Positions 43,256 through 52,436 of a stretch of 64,000 nt of DNA are shown here, in pieces; positions within the stretch are counted from its first letter, which is position 1; each line of letters starts with the position of its first letter. Source of the DNA: Bacteriovoracaceae bacterium (GTDB lineage Bacteria; Bdellovibrionota; Bacteriovoracia; Bacteriovoracales; Bacteriovoracaceae). The notes under the pieces were generated by a model, which made no database searches, was not told the DNA's origin, and saw nothing but the letters and a program-made list of their open reading frames with translations. The translations under genes were made by a program, and so were the position numbers. The stretch is from assembly GCA_016784965.1 (NCBI GenBank), contig JADHTQ010000021.1, positions 1-64,000 of the forward strand, given 5' to 3'.

Positions 43256-44206
43256 ATGCAAAAAGTGATAAATTCAATTATTGCAGTCCTAGCGTTTTTA
43301 CATTTAAGTAGTGTCTACGCACTGGTTGACTACTCAAGACCTAGCAGTAAGCCAAGACAGGTTAGCACTAAAATCAAATCTCAGGGGCGAAGTTTCAAAA
43401 AAAGCACATCTCGCAAAAAGTCGTCACAATCAAGTATTAAGCCCTTGGCCAAATCATCAATTGGGATTTTTGGTTTTAGTGGGGAGATTGGCTCACAGAG
43501 TGTAAAAACAGATACTGTAGATGATAGTGTTGCAATATACAAGTTTTCAGGGCAATTCCAAACAAACTTTGACCTCTATATCGATGCCAGCTATTGGCTA
43601 GCATCCTCTAACAACTACGATTTGGCCAATACATCAACTATGCAAGATGGAAATTTTGAGGGAAAAATTGGTTTTAACTGGTTTAAATTTGGAAATATTG
43701 CAAACCTTGCTGCTATTAATTTTTATGCAGGTGCCTCACTGGCCAATACTACATCTGATTTTGCAACATCCAGGTTTGATAAAATCGTCGGAGTCGTTGC
43801 TTCTAAACGGTTTTACAATTTTGCCTTTGCGCTTGGATATGAGTTTAGAATCACTGGCGCCCCGTCAAATACTGATGAGATGGGCATAGGTAATATTAGC
43901 ATTGTTACAGCGGCACTAGGATGGGTTGTATCATCTGACATCGCTTTTAGGCTAGAGGGAACACTCCATAACATTAAAAAAGGAACAAAAGATAACGGGC
44001 CAAGCTTTTTGACAGAAGAGGTTGCTTTTGGAAACATTTCACCCAGGTTAATTCTGGGGCTACACCCGTACATTGATCTAGAGCTCGGTGCCAAATTTCA
44101 AACTAAAAAATTCATGGATAATGAAAAATTATTAAAAGCAAAACTGTGGAATTTACAGGGAAGCTACGGAGACGTTTTATTTGCCTCCTTAAGCGTAAAA
44201 ATATGA
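43256..44206 (+). CDS. outer-membrane beta-barrel-like protein
   Basis: A 316-residue exported protein. The signal peptide (MQKVINSIIAVLAFLHLSSVYA) is followed by a Ser/Lys-rich linker of about 50 residues, then amphipathic strands (IYKFSGQFQTNFDLYIDASYWL, AINFYAGASLAN, FAFALGYEF). It ends VLFASLSVKI, a hydrophobic end typical of barrel closure. GGAGG lies six bases before ATG, which moves the start from 43244. Function unknown. Confidence 0.65.
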   Translation: MQKVINSIIAVLAFLHLSSVYALVDYSRPSSKPRQVSTKIKSQGRSFKKSTSRKKSSQSSIKPLAKSSIGIFGFSGEIGSQSVKTDTVDDSVAIYKFSGQFQTNFDLYIDASYWLASSNNYDLANTSTMQDGNFEGKIGFNWFKFGNIANLAAINFYAGASLANTTSDFATSRFDKIVGVVASKRFYNFAFALGYEFRITGAPSNTDEMGIGNISIVTAALGWVVSSDIAFRLEGTLHNIKKGTKDNGPSFLTEEVAFGNISPRLILGLHPYIDLELGAKFQTKKFMDNEKLLKAKLWNLQGSYGDVLFASLSVKI

Positions 44207-44213
44207 GTGTAAC

Positions 44214-45092
44214 TTGAAGCTAAATAAAGAAGTTTATTTTTGTACCAAATGTCAGAAAGTCATCACATCCTTTGAGGATGTTTACTTTGTTGAAAGTGAA
44301 AGCTCAAAAGGCTTTTGCAGTGAAGGATGTATAGAGCATTTTTACCGTCCATACTGTGAACACTTCAACTCTACGGAAAAGCAACTGCGCTCTAACATGG
44401 GTTTGTTAAATGAGCAGTGCTTATCAGTCTTGATTCAAAAACCTCTACACCTTGATTTTTTAGTAAAAAATCCTAATGAAATATGGTGCATGAAAAATGA
44501 ATTAAATGAATTAGTCTACTCATTTATTACTCTAAGTAATGATGTGTATTATATAGGATTATCTCTAGCTTATGAGACCAGGCCATCTTTTTTATTTTTA
44601 TCTACCGCAACCCAAAACATGGAGCTACTCAACGAATTTAGAATAGGTAGCGAAATAGTTGATAAAGCAAAATTCACAAAAAGTACTTCCTCTAACGGTA
44701 AAATGTACATTGATGACAACGACTATCAATATGTTGAAAGTAAAAAGTCCTTAATTATGGCACAAATTTTACAGCAGCGGTCTCCAACAGACATACCCTT
44801 TGAAAAATTTCATCTATATGAAGAATTTTTTGAGGTTACTCTTACTGGAGCAGATGAAATATATGAACACCAAGATGATACTGGCGATCTGCTATATACA
44901 TATATTAAATCATTTTACAAACAGGGGATCTCATTTTACTACTATGTAATCTGTTTAAACTTAAGCGGCAATGAAGTTGAGCAAAATTGTGCAGCCACCA
45001 TTGCGCCTATAGTGTCTTTTCCATCTCTTGATGGACAAATGTATCGGTCGTACAATAAGGGTAAGTTAATCTCTGGAACTCTAAAAAACTAA
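44214..45092 (+). CDS. unknown protein with N-terminal zinc-finger-like Cys clusters
   Basis: A 292-residue soluble protein. The first 45 residues hold CTKCQKV and FCSEGCIEHFYRPYCEHF, a treble-clef or TRASH-like metal site. The rest is a beta-rich domain I cannot name (SFITLSNDVYYIGLSLAYE, FFEVTLTGADEIYEHQDDTG). The TTG start follows GAGTG; it begins seven bases after the barrel gene, so they are likely co-transcribed. A YITI-like role in metal handling is only a guess. Confidence 0.55.
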   Translation: MKLNKEVYFCTKCQKVITSFEDVYFVESESSKGFCSEGCIEHFYRPYCEHFNSTEKQLRSNMGLLNEQCLSVLIQKPLHLDFLVKNPNEIWCMKNELNELVYSFITLSNDVYYIGLSLAYETRPSFLFLSTATQNMELLNEFRIGSEIVDKAKFTKSTSSNGKMYIDDNDYQYVESKKSLIMAQILQQRSPTDIPFEKFHLYEEFFEVTLTGADEIYEHQDDTGDLLYTYIKSFYKQGISFYYYVICLNLSGNEVEQNCAATIAPIVSFPSLDGQMYRSYNKGKLISGTLKN

Positions 45093-45096
45093 TTTA

Positions 45097-45549
45097 CTAA
45101 TTAAAATCCTCTTCATTTAAAATTATCGTAACTGGCCCGTCATTAACCGCGTTAATTTTCATATATGCTCCAAACTGGCCACTTTCAATTTTCAGATTAC
45201 TTTTACCAAGCTCCTTTATCATTTGCTCATAATAAACTCTGCCAATTTTTGCATCAGCTGAGTAAGTAAAATCTGGACGTCTTCCTTTCCTACAATTTGC
45301 CGCTAATGTAAATTGTGAGATTACTAATATTTCTGCACCTATATCACAAGCAGAATGTTGAAACTTCCCATTTTCATCTTCAAAAATTCTTAAGTTTATT
45401 ATCTTATTGGCCAGAGTGGGGATTTTGCTTTTGGTGGAAGATTTTGTAACCCCTACAAATAAAAGAAGTCCCTTATTAATTTCACCGATTACCCGACTTT
45501 CTACTTCCACCTTAGCATTACAAACTCTTTGAATCACAATTCTCATCAT
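45097..45549 (-). CDS. dtd: D-aminoacyl-tRNA deacylase
   Basis: A 150-residue protein hydrolysing D-aminoacyl-tRNA (for example D-Tyr-tRNA). Both signature motifs are present: SQFTLAANCRKGRRPDF (SQFT box) and NAVNDGPVTIIL (NxGPVT). Length is normal. The first two codons are both ATG; initiation at the second is equally likely. Convergent with the zinc-finger-like gene upstream. Confidence 0.93.
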   Translation of the reverse strand: MMRIVIQRVCNAKVEVESRVIGEINKGLLLFVGVTKSSTKSKIPTLANKIINLRIFEDENGKFQHSACDIGAEILVISQFTLAANCRKGRRPDFTYSADAKIGRVYYEQMIKELGKSNLKIESGQFGAYMKINAVNDGPVTIILNEEDFN

Positions 45550-45560
45550 TTGCTTCTTTG

Positions 45561-46040
45561 CTACTTACCCTTGGGCCCTACAATTTGGTCCATCATTTCA
45601 TTAAAACTTACAGCAACATCTTTAAATTCATCATTTTTTCTAGGGTGTAAACGCAATTTGGTGTCGCCATCTTTAATGTCATTAAACACCACCTTCATTT
45701 TATATAGTAGCCCAGCAGTTCTATGTGAAACCATAATTCCCCAAATTGTAACAACGATTAAAAAGCCAAATGTAAAGGCCAGCAATTTATAGGCAATCAT
45801 TCGTAGTTCACCGTACAGTAAGTCCTTTACCTCTTGAGTCATATCTGCTAAGTCGATCAACACTGTATAGTTTTCTCTTATATAGTAGAACGCAACAAGA
45901 CCATTTAAGACACTTAAGGTTAGTCCACCAAAACCCAACCAAAACACATATTTTAGTTGATACCGAGGATTGATAAGATAGTTTTTTAGTTTACGGTGTT
46001 TGCTGCCTTTAGGGATATCGGCTTTAGTTTTTTTAGGCAT
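45561..46040 (-). CDS. orphan HAMP-domain membrane protein
   Basis: A 159-residue protein with a basic start, two helices (residues 31-53 and about 84-105), then a HAMP domain (SHRTAGLLYKMKVVFNDIKDGD, then DEFKDVAVSFNEMM). No kinase, cyclase or receptor output follows, so it is a free-standing HAMP module. Its start overlaps the end of the next upstream frame by about 55 bases, so the pair may be translationally coupled. Confidence 0.75.
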   Translation of the reverse strand: MPKKTKADIPKGSKHRKLKNYLINPRYQLKYVFWLGFGGLTLSVLNGLVAFYYIRENYTVLIDLADMTQEVKDLLYGELRMIAYKLLAFTFGFLIVVTIWGIMVSHRTAGLLYKMKVVFNDIKDGDTKLRLHPRKNDEFKDVAVSFNEMMDQIVGPKGK

Positions 46041-46357
46041 TTTTTACATTCCTTTTTAATACATGTTTTTTTAAGCTCTACCATTTTCAGCAACAGTGTT
46101 TCTGTTTTTGCTGAAATAATAAACAAGTTCGATGATGTTTTTATTTTTATTGATAAGTTATTTTTATATTTTTTATAGTAAGCCGTATTTTTGGCCTTCA
46201 AGATCTTTAGCCTCTTTTGCCTCTCTAAAAATTCAGTCGCCTTAATTTGCGGTTTATGGCACTTAGGTGAACTTGTAGTGTACTTGGGTTGCGCAAAGGA
46301 TAAGTTTAAGCTCAAAACACCATAAAGAGTGAAAAAAACTATCGCTTTAAAGTACAT
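45986..46357 (-). CDS. small exported Lys-rich protein
   Basis: A 123-residue protein with a signal peptide (MYFKAIVFFTLYGVLSLNLSFA) and a Lys-rich mature part with Cys in KKTCIKKECKKCLKK. AGGA lies upstream of the ATG. The 3' end overlaps the HAMP gene by 55 bases in another frame. The protein is not recognised and, with the odd overlap, may be a minor or spurious frame. Confidence 0.45.
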   Translation of the reverse strand: MYFKAIVFFTLYGVLSLNLSFAQPKYTTSSPKCHKPQIKATEFLERQKRLKILKAKNTAYYKKYKNNLSIKIKTSSNLFIISAKTETLLLKMVELKKTCIKKECKKCLKKLKPISLKAANTVN

Positions 46358-46455
46358 AATAGTTAATCCTGTCTAAAATTTTAACAACAAGTATAACATC
46401 AAAAAGTTTTTGATGAAAATGATTATTAAATGATTACTTTGCTAATCAAGTTTCT

Positions 46456-47298
46456 CTACTTTTTAAGAAGTTTTACAATCTCTAGAAATTTGTTCTCACT
46501 TGCATATCGTGATGCAGTTTTGCCCTGATTATCGACTATATCGACACTGGCACCGTGAGATAGAAGCAGGCGAACATTTTCTATCCGCCCATGCTTTGAT
46601 GCTAACATTAGTGCTGTCTGTCCATTAGAGTTTTTATTGTTTATGTCCACACCTTTTTTTAGTATGTACTGTAGAGTTTCAGGAACACCAACTTTCGCGG
46701 CTTTCATTATTGAATGAGAAGACACCTTTTTTGGAGCAAATGAATCATCTGGCAATTCTTTCAAATCCATATGGGAACTTTTTTCTTCTTCATGACTATC
46801 AGGTATGTCAATTACATTTTGTTGCTCGTCAGCGATCATTGCAAATAATTCACTTTCTTCTTGCGAGGTTATCTCGGCTTGTGACTCCGAAGCTTGCACA
46901 CCGAATGAGTCACTTCCCTCAAAAGAAACCGTTTCATAAGTGTAATCATAGGCCGCAGCTTCAGTGTTAATCTGCTCTTCATCAATTTCACTTTCACCTA
47001 ACTCTTCTACATTTAAGTCATCAAGACTACTAAGGGGATCCGTTTCTTGCTCATTCTTTTCTAACATTTCCTCATTAATGCTACCAAGTTCTTGCTCGTC
47101 CATACTCAATGCTGCTTCAACGTCATCAAAGTCCTCCAAATTAAACGATGGCATCTCATCAATACCCTTATCTAGTTCGGAGTTAGTGGATGAACTACTA
47201 CAAGATATCGTTATGAATAAACATATTAGACATAAGACAAATGGGGACCATCTTTGGTTCAGTAACGTGACGTATCTTATCAGTGTCTTCATATCCAT
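46456..47298 (-). CDS. lipoprotein with C-terminal ankyrin repeats
   Basis: A 280-residue protein. A signal with lipobox ITISC lies at about residues 18-33; a long acidic, Ser/Glu/Asp-rich spacer (about 35-195) follows; two to three ankyrin repeats close it: SIMKAAKVGVPETLQYILKK, NGQTALMLASKHGRIENVRLL and NQGKTASRYASENKFLEIV. The lipid anchor, flexible spacer and repeat head suggest a periplasmic or surface binding protein. Ankyrin repeats are less usual on bacterial lipoproteins. Confidence 0.8.
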   Translation of the reverse strand: MDMKTLIRYVTLLNQRWSPFVLCLICLFITISCSSSSTNSELDKGIDEMPSFNLEDFDDVEAALSMDEQELGSINEEMLEKNEQETDPLSSLDDLNVEELGESEIDEEQINTEAAAYDYTYETVSFEGSDSFGVQASESQAEITSQEESELFAMIADEQQNVIDIPDSHEEEKSSHMDLKELPDDSFAPKKVSSHSIMKAAKVGVPETLQYILKKGVDINNKNSNGQTALMLASKHGRIENVRLLLSHGASVDIVDNQGKTASRYASENKFLEIVKLLKK

Positions 47299-47474
47299 AT
47301 ATTATACTCTATTTGATACTGTCGATTTCGGGTAAAGTGCCAAATTCTTTAGACAAGTTACCTGCACTTACTAGTCCCGGCAGGTTTATCCGCCCTTGTC
47401 TGTATCAATATTTGACTCCATATTCTAGAAGATATAAAATTGCAGGAACTAAAACCAGGTAGCCAAACACATAA

Positions 47475-48851
47475 ATGATAAAAAACCTAATTATACCTAT
47501 TGTTCTGTTTTTAATAGCTACAGTATCATCAGCTAAGCCCATACCTCTTACTATAGAGCAGGCCATTAAGGTAGCCTTAAAAAGAAATCCTCAGATTGTT
47601 GCCTTGAGATTTCAGGATGAATTGGGCGCTGCAAGATACAAGTACTCCAAGCTAACTTCCTACCTTCCCACTATAGCATTTTCTTCAAGCTTAGGAATTA
47701 CAAATACTTTGTACCAGACCAGCTCCGCATCGGGCACGGGAGTTGTAACACCTGCAGATGAGTCTACAAAAACAAGATATAACCACAGCATAAGCTTTGG
47801 AATATCCATCTCTGATATTAATTTGTTCGACTCATTTCAGACCTCCGATCAAAGAAAAATTGATGATATCGGTGAACGTGACAGAATAATATCGTCCAAA
47901 CTATCCATTCAAGGAGCAATTTTTGGAATAATCTCTGCTTATTATTCATTAAAAACACAGTTTGAACAATTGGCCATTATTAAACGTCAATATGACTTCA
48001 ACAAGTCAATGTATGAACTTGCAAAGCAAAAAGCTAAGTTAAAAAAGGGAGCTGTCTCTGATTTGCTTTTTGCTAAGACTGAGCTGATTAGAGTATCTCA
48101 AGAGAAAAAAAAGGCAATGCAAGCATATAGGTTAAGTGCTATGCAATTTAACCTCTTAATGCAGGAGCCACCAAAAAAGCAATTTAATCTCATGTCTAGT
48201 TTTCCATACATAAAATTATCCATGGAACGCTCAGAGATCATGGCAAGACTTGAAAAAACACCAACGATAGTTCAAGCTCGCAATAGTTATAAAACTGCCA
48301 AATTAAGTGCCAAACTTAATTGGAAAAGTATACTACAATCTCCTGAAATCAACATTACTGGATACTCCATAGGACATCGCTATGATTCAGACACCTCAGC
48401 GGGCCTTACTAAAGGATTTGGGGGTGGCAGCGATTTGGATTTATCTCTTTCTGTCGGATTTAATATCCCTATATTTGATGGAAACGGGTTTTTTAACCAT
48501 ATTGCAATTAGAGAGAGTAAGGTTAACGTTATTTTGGCCAAAATGAACCTGGATTCTGCTTACCGTAATATGCAAAATCTGCTTCTTTCTGCATACTATG
48601 ATATAAAATCTCAGGAAGAATACATTAAGGATCAACGTGAGCAACTCAAGGTCGCCAGTGAGTTTTTAGACCAAACTCTCATTGACTTTAATAATAAAAA
48701 CGTATCAAGAACTGACATGAAAAGTGCCATTGATAGTTTAACAGAAATTAATGTTTCATTACTTACTTCTTTGATGGGGCACCTGGGAGCAAAAATGAGC
48801 TTAGCTATTACGCTGGGTCTAAAGGATTTACCCGGAGATAAATTTTATTAA
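47475..48851 (+). CDS. TolC-family outer-membrane efflux protein
   Basis: A 458-residue protein with signal MIKNLIIPIVLFLIATVSSA. Typical landmarks: LTIEQAIKVALKRNPQI near the N-terminus, long helical hairpins (KKGAVSDLLFAKTELIRVSQEKK), and GGGSDLDLSLSVGFNIPIFDG before the second repeat. TolC-type trimers span the outer membrane and a periplasmic tunnel for efflux or type I secretion. No MFP or ABC/RND partner is adjacent; the next gene is a barrel-like protein. Confidence 0.8.
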   Translation: MIKNLIIPIVLFLIATVSSAKPIPLTIEQAIKVALKRNPQIVALRFQDELGAARYKYSKLTSYLPTIAFSSSLGITNTLYQTSSASGTGVVTPADESTKTRYNHSISFGISISDINLFDSFQTSDQRKIDDIGERDRIISSKLSIQGAIFGIISAYYSLKTQFEQLAIIKRQYDFNKSMYELAKQKAKLKKGAVSDLLFAKTELIRVSQEKKKAMQAYRLSAMQFNLLMQEPPKKQFNLMSSFPYIKLSMERSEIMARLEKTPTIVQARNSYKTAKLSAKLNWKSILQSPEINITGYSIGHRYDSDTSAGLTKGFGGGSDLDLSLSVGFNIPIFDGNGFFNHIAIRESKVNVILAKMNLDSAYRNMQNLLLSAYYDIKSQEEYIKDQREQLKVASEFLDQTLIDFNNKNVSRTDMKSAIDSLTEINVSLLTSLMGHLGAKMSLAITLGLKDLPGDKFY

Positions 48852-48852
48852 T

Positions 48853-49539
48853 ATGAAAAAACTATTTTATGTTTTGATTCTTGTAATGCCAGCAACTCTT
48901 CTAGGTGCAGAGATTATTGATTATGAGAAAAATAAATTTAAAGTTTTGGATTATTACTCCCTAGAGGCTTACAGTGGTGCAACTTCAGGAAAATGGGATC
49001 ATGGACAATTCTACGGTACTGCAACTACCCTAGATATTGGAGTTCGAGCAACGATAGAGATGTTTAACTATTTTGGAGGTTTTGACTTTAACTTTTCTTC
49101 AGTGACAGTCGAGCCAGACTCCCCTTCGGACCTTTACTTTCAGTCAAGCTCCCATGGTGGTACCGGCTATAAGTTTGCAATTATATTTGGAAGACAGCTT
49201 TTTAACAAGTCCTTGCGTCTTTGGCTTGGTTACTATTTTTTAAACAGATTACATATACAAGATACTAGTTTCACAGAGACAGTTTATGATATTGACGGAG
49301 TCACCTTAATTAGCCAAGACTCTTATACCAAAGAACTAATGTTCAACGGTAGAGGATATAAACTTGGAGCAAGCTATAATTTTATTTTAAACTTCTATAT
49401 CAACCTAGAATTCTCTCAATTGACCTTTAAAAAAGAACTGACTATTCCTATTACCAACTTCACATATACTATTTCAAACGATCTTCCAAAAGCACTTGAT
49501 TATTCGATGTTTCTTCTATCAATCAGCTATGTATTATAG
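48853..49539 (+). CDS. outer-membrane beta-barrel-like protein
   Basis: A 228-residue exported protein (signal MKKLFYVLILVMPATLLGA). Repeating amphipathic strands: YKFAIIFGRQLF, LRLWLGYYFLN, GYKLGASYNFILNFYIN; ends FLLSISYVL. It starts two bases after the TolC-like stop, so it is co-translated with it. Confidence 0.65.
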   Translation: MKKLFYVLILVMPATLLGAEIIDYEKNKFKVLDYYSLEAYSGATSGKWDHGQFYGTATTLDIGVRATIEMFNYFGGFDFNFSSVTVEPDSPSDLYFQSSSHGGTGYKFAIIFGRQLFNKSLRLWLGYYFLNRLHIQDTSFTETVYDIDGVTLISQDSYTKELMFNGRGYKLGASYNFILNFYINLEFSQLTFKKELTIPITNFTYTISNDLPKALDYSMFLLSISYVL

Positions 49540-49541
49540 CA

Positions 49542-50228
49542 CTATTGATAGGTAGGTGGTGGATTATAAGGTGTAAAGTTGTGATAAATATACTGACCAG
49601 ATCTATCAAACTGTTCACACAAATAAATATTTCCTCGCATACACTCTAAATATACATCAAGCATCGACCTGGTACCGGGGGTATAGCTATCATCAATTAT
49701 AATCATTACTCCATTGATACTAGTTGGACCATATGAGGAGAGTGTCTGCAACACTAATGCCTTGATAAGCCTAGAGTTGTTAGCAGTTGTACAAAATGGA
49801 TTACCAACCGGAACTATCCCACTTTGATTTTCGTGGTTAGATGGGATAAAGCATAGTAGTTGATTGGAACTTAGCCTCCGCTTAACTTGCACATGGATCT
49901 TGCTGGTATTTTCTGTACTTCTGCACAGTGAGTAGTCACCTAAAAAATTTGGGGATCTAAACCCATAACCACTTACTCCATCGGCTGAAAAGCGACAGCC
50001 ACTATCTATATCAGTCGGGAAGTTAGTGACAGGTGGCGATGGGGTCACTACAGGATTACTTGATTCATCCGAATCTGGCGTAGTTGTCGATTGACCATTT
50101 CCACTGGTATCTTGGGAACTTGGTCCCCAATCTCTATAGGCATCTCTTCTGTTTCTTGGTTCCATACAAGAGCTGACCAAAAAAATTATTAAGGCCACTA
50201 TAATTGATTGCTTATTAGACATGGTCAT
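49542..50228 (-). CDS. lipoprotein, unknown
   Basis: A 228-residue protein with lipobox LVSSC at residues 18-22. A Ser/Thr/Asn/Asp/Pro-rich linker (30-70) precedes a domain with six or so Cys (for example CRFSADGVSGYGF, CIPSNHEN is not exact but similar Cys-bounded segments occur). Either ATG at 50228 or 50222 may start it. Not recognised. Confidence 0.6.
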   Translation of the reverse strand: MTMSNKQSIIVALIIFLVSSCMEPRNRRDAYRDWGPSSQDTSGNGQSTTTPDSDESSNPVVTPSPPVTNFPTDIDSGCRFSADGVSGYGFRSPNFLGDYSLCRSTENTSKIHVQVKRRLSSNQLLCFIPSNHENQSGIVPVGNPFCTTANNSRLIKALVLQTLSSYGPTSINGVMIIIDDSYTPGTRSMLDVYLECMRGNIYLCEQFDRSGQYIYHNFTPYNPPPTYQ

Positions 50229-50317
50229 CCCTTTTGATATAATTTCCCCAAGTATTTTATCGGATTTTTTTAATAAAGATTAAACTAATTGATAAATTCT
50301 GTTAAATTAGAATATAT

Positions 50318-51568
50318 ATGCGAATTATAAAAATTATCTCTATATTCATAACGTTAATTATCTTAAGTTTTTTACTCCCCTATTTTGCATATTTGACAGT
50401 TTTAAAGTTTGGGCTAAACCTAAACTATCTAACAATTCCCCCTTTGGCAGATAGCTCTCAAGTAATTGATAACTCAGATGTTCTCAAAAAAGAAATAGCT
50501 ATGAGCGAGCAAGTACGAAGCAATAGTTGGAGACTGATACACTTTGGCAACTATGAGTTAGCTATCCCGACTCGCCATCCACTCGTCAGATTAATTCCAA
50601 CTATCGATTTCAAAGCTAGTATTAACAATCCCAACATAGGACTAAAATTCAACGATATCGGCCAGGAAGAATATACTGCAATTAGGGTATTAACACCGAC
50701 CACCTTAAATCTCAATCTTGAGCAGGGCAACTTTTTTTCTATACCAATTGTTCAAGAGGTTATTGAGGCCAAGAAAATTGATACCATATGGGAAGATCTT
50801 TTTTCCAAAAAAGTCAGTAAACTGGAGTTAACGGATTTCATCCAATTTAGGATTTCTGCTATTGTTTATAATTTATACCTTCTGCACCTAAGAGATGTAC
50901 TATTACCCGATAATTCAACCCAGACCTCCTATTTTAAGCAAAAAGAGATGGGAATCGTTTTCATTGATCAAAATGACGGGCGATATAGACTTGAAAACCT
51001 ATTCTTTTTACGAAATGGAAAAATTTATAGATTAGAGCTTAAAACTAGAAATCATGATATCTTTTCCGAAAGAATTAGAGATATCTTCCTGACAAACCTA
51101 AATTTCAAAATGAGCTATAGTGCAGCTGCTGATAAAATCTACGCTAAACACAAAACATTTAGATATGACCAGAAAGTAGACCAGGAAGGTATGATACATC
51201 TATTTTCTGCATGGACCCACGCTGATGCCAATAAAGCTAAATACTTGCGAGAAATGATTCAATACCTTGAAAGGGGAAAAAGTAATATGAATCATCTTGC
51301 TCCGCTTTATGAATATGCCCTAAGAAAGCATAACTCAAACTTTTCCAGAATCCAAGAAGACCCTATAGAAAAGGTGTTAACTAAAAAAATTGCTCAAGAG
51401 GTAGAGGAAGAAATTCAAGAAGAGATAAAAGAAGTAGAAAACACACAAGTAGTCCCCGTTGAGGGCACTCCAGATTCTTCTCAAGAAAAAATGGACTACT
51501 TGCTTAAAAAGGCTAAAATTGAAGGTATTAATACTGATGAAACAGATGATATTTTAATTGAGGAGTAA
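50318..51568 (+). CDS. membrane-anchored unknown protein
   Basis: A 416-residue protein with one N-terminal helix (IIKIISIFITLIILSFLLPYFAYL), then a soluble alpha/beta domain (residues 60-330) and an acidic C-terminal coil (EEEIQEEIKEVENTQ). I do not recognise it. It lies 12 or more bases upstream of the SH3-like/barrel gene on the same strand and heads the accessory run. Confidence 0.55.
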   Translation: MRIIKIISIFITLIILSFLLPYFAYLTVLKFGLNLNYLTIPPLADSSQVIDNSDVLKKEIAMSEQVRSNSWRLIHFGNYELAIPTRHPLVRLIPTIDFKASINNPNIGLKFNDIGQEEYTAIRVLTPTTLNLNLEQGNFFSIPIVQEVIEAKKIDTIWEDLFSKKVSKLELTDFIQFRISAIVYNLYLLHLRDVLLPDNSTQTSYFKQKEMGIVFIDQNDGRYRLENLFFLRNGKIYRLELKTRNHDIFSERIRDIFLTNLNFKMSYSAAADKIYAKHKTFRYDQKVDQEGMIHLFSAWTHADANKAKYLREMIQYLERGKSNMNHLAPLYEYALRKHNSNFSRIQEDPIEKVLTKKIAQEVEEEIQEEIKEVENTQVVPVEGTPDSSQEKMDYLLKKAKIEGINTDETDDILIEE

Positions 51569-51585
51569 CTTATAAAAGGTTGTAT

Positions 51586-52434
51586 ATGTTAAAGATCTGC
51601 ATATTACTCTTGCTTAGCCTAGAAGGCATAAATGTTTGGGCATCAAGCATTGCAGAAGTTGAGGCAATAAGGGCCAAGGTTTATGCTGATCCAAAACTTC
51701 AATCTGCAATTGGCTATATCAAGCGAGGTACAATGATCTCTGTTGGTGATTCAAAAGTCGCAACATCAAGAGTATTGCCAGTTTTAATTAAGGGTCAAAA
51801 AATTGCTTATGTTAAAACCAAGGACCTAAACTTGACCCCCTCTAAAAAGTCAATTCGATCATACACCGAAAACAAGTATATGACACATACAAGTTATTTT
51901 GATTATAAACGCATGCAAATGTCTATCAGTGGTAAAGTCTTTCTGCTGGGAGAAAAATGGGATGAGCTAAGCATAATAGCTGACAACACAAGAAAAATAA
52001 ACTACGGCCATGAAATAAAGGTAAGATTTGAGAGTTATGATGAACCCCACGGTTTTGATTTTAGAGGCGGGTTCAACGTCATGAGCGTCCTCGACAGTCA
52101 ACTTACTTACCAAAGTATTACTTTAGCAATAGATTTGGTTTATAATCTCTATGCAGGCTATAATAAATACCTATATGCTGTTCTCTCCTTTGGTCATTCT
52201 ACTTACGCAAAAATAAAATTTAGAGATCAAGCCATAAGTGTAAGCGCCATTGAAGCTGAAGGTTCCTTGGAATTTGACTATGGATTAACTCATAGCTGGA
52301 TGGTAAAAATTGCTGGAGGATATCATTATCAACTGCTTTCAGACTTTAACCTCAATGAGATTGTAGGACCCGTAACTATTAACATGATGGGTTTACACGG
52401 AACAGTTGGTCTCATTTATCGATTTGATGACTAG
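51586..52434 (+). CDS. exported protein: N-terminal SH3-like segment and beta-barrel-like C-terminus
   Basis: About 282 residues. After the signal (MLKICILLLLSLEGINVWA), residues 25-85 read as a bacterial SH3-like segment (AKVYADPKLQSAIGYIKRGTMI, KIAYVKTKDLNL). The remaining 190 residues are amphipathic strands (QMSISGKVFLLGEK, YLYAVLSFGHSTY) ending GTVGLIYRFDD. SH3-like domains bind peptidoglycan or partner peptides; the barrel part would sit in the outer membrane. The ATG at 51586 follows AAGG. Confidence 0.6.
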   Translation: MLKICILLLLSLEGINVWASSIAEVEAIRAKVYADPKLQSAIGYIKRGTMISVGDSKVATSRVLPVLIKGQKIAYVKTKDLNLTPSKKSIRSYTENKYMTHTSYFDYKRMQMSISGKVFLLGEKWDELSIIADNTRKINYGHEIKVRFESYDEPHGFDFRGGFNVMSVLDSQLTYQSITLAIDLVYNLYAGYNKYLYAVLSFGHSTYAKIKFRDQAISVSAIEAEGSLEFDYGLTHSWMVKIAGGYHYQLLSDFNLNEIVGPVTINMMGLHGTVGLIYRFDD

Positions 52435-52436
52435 CA

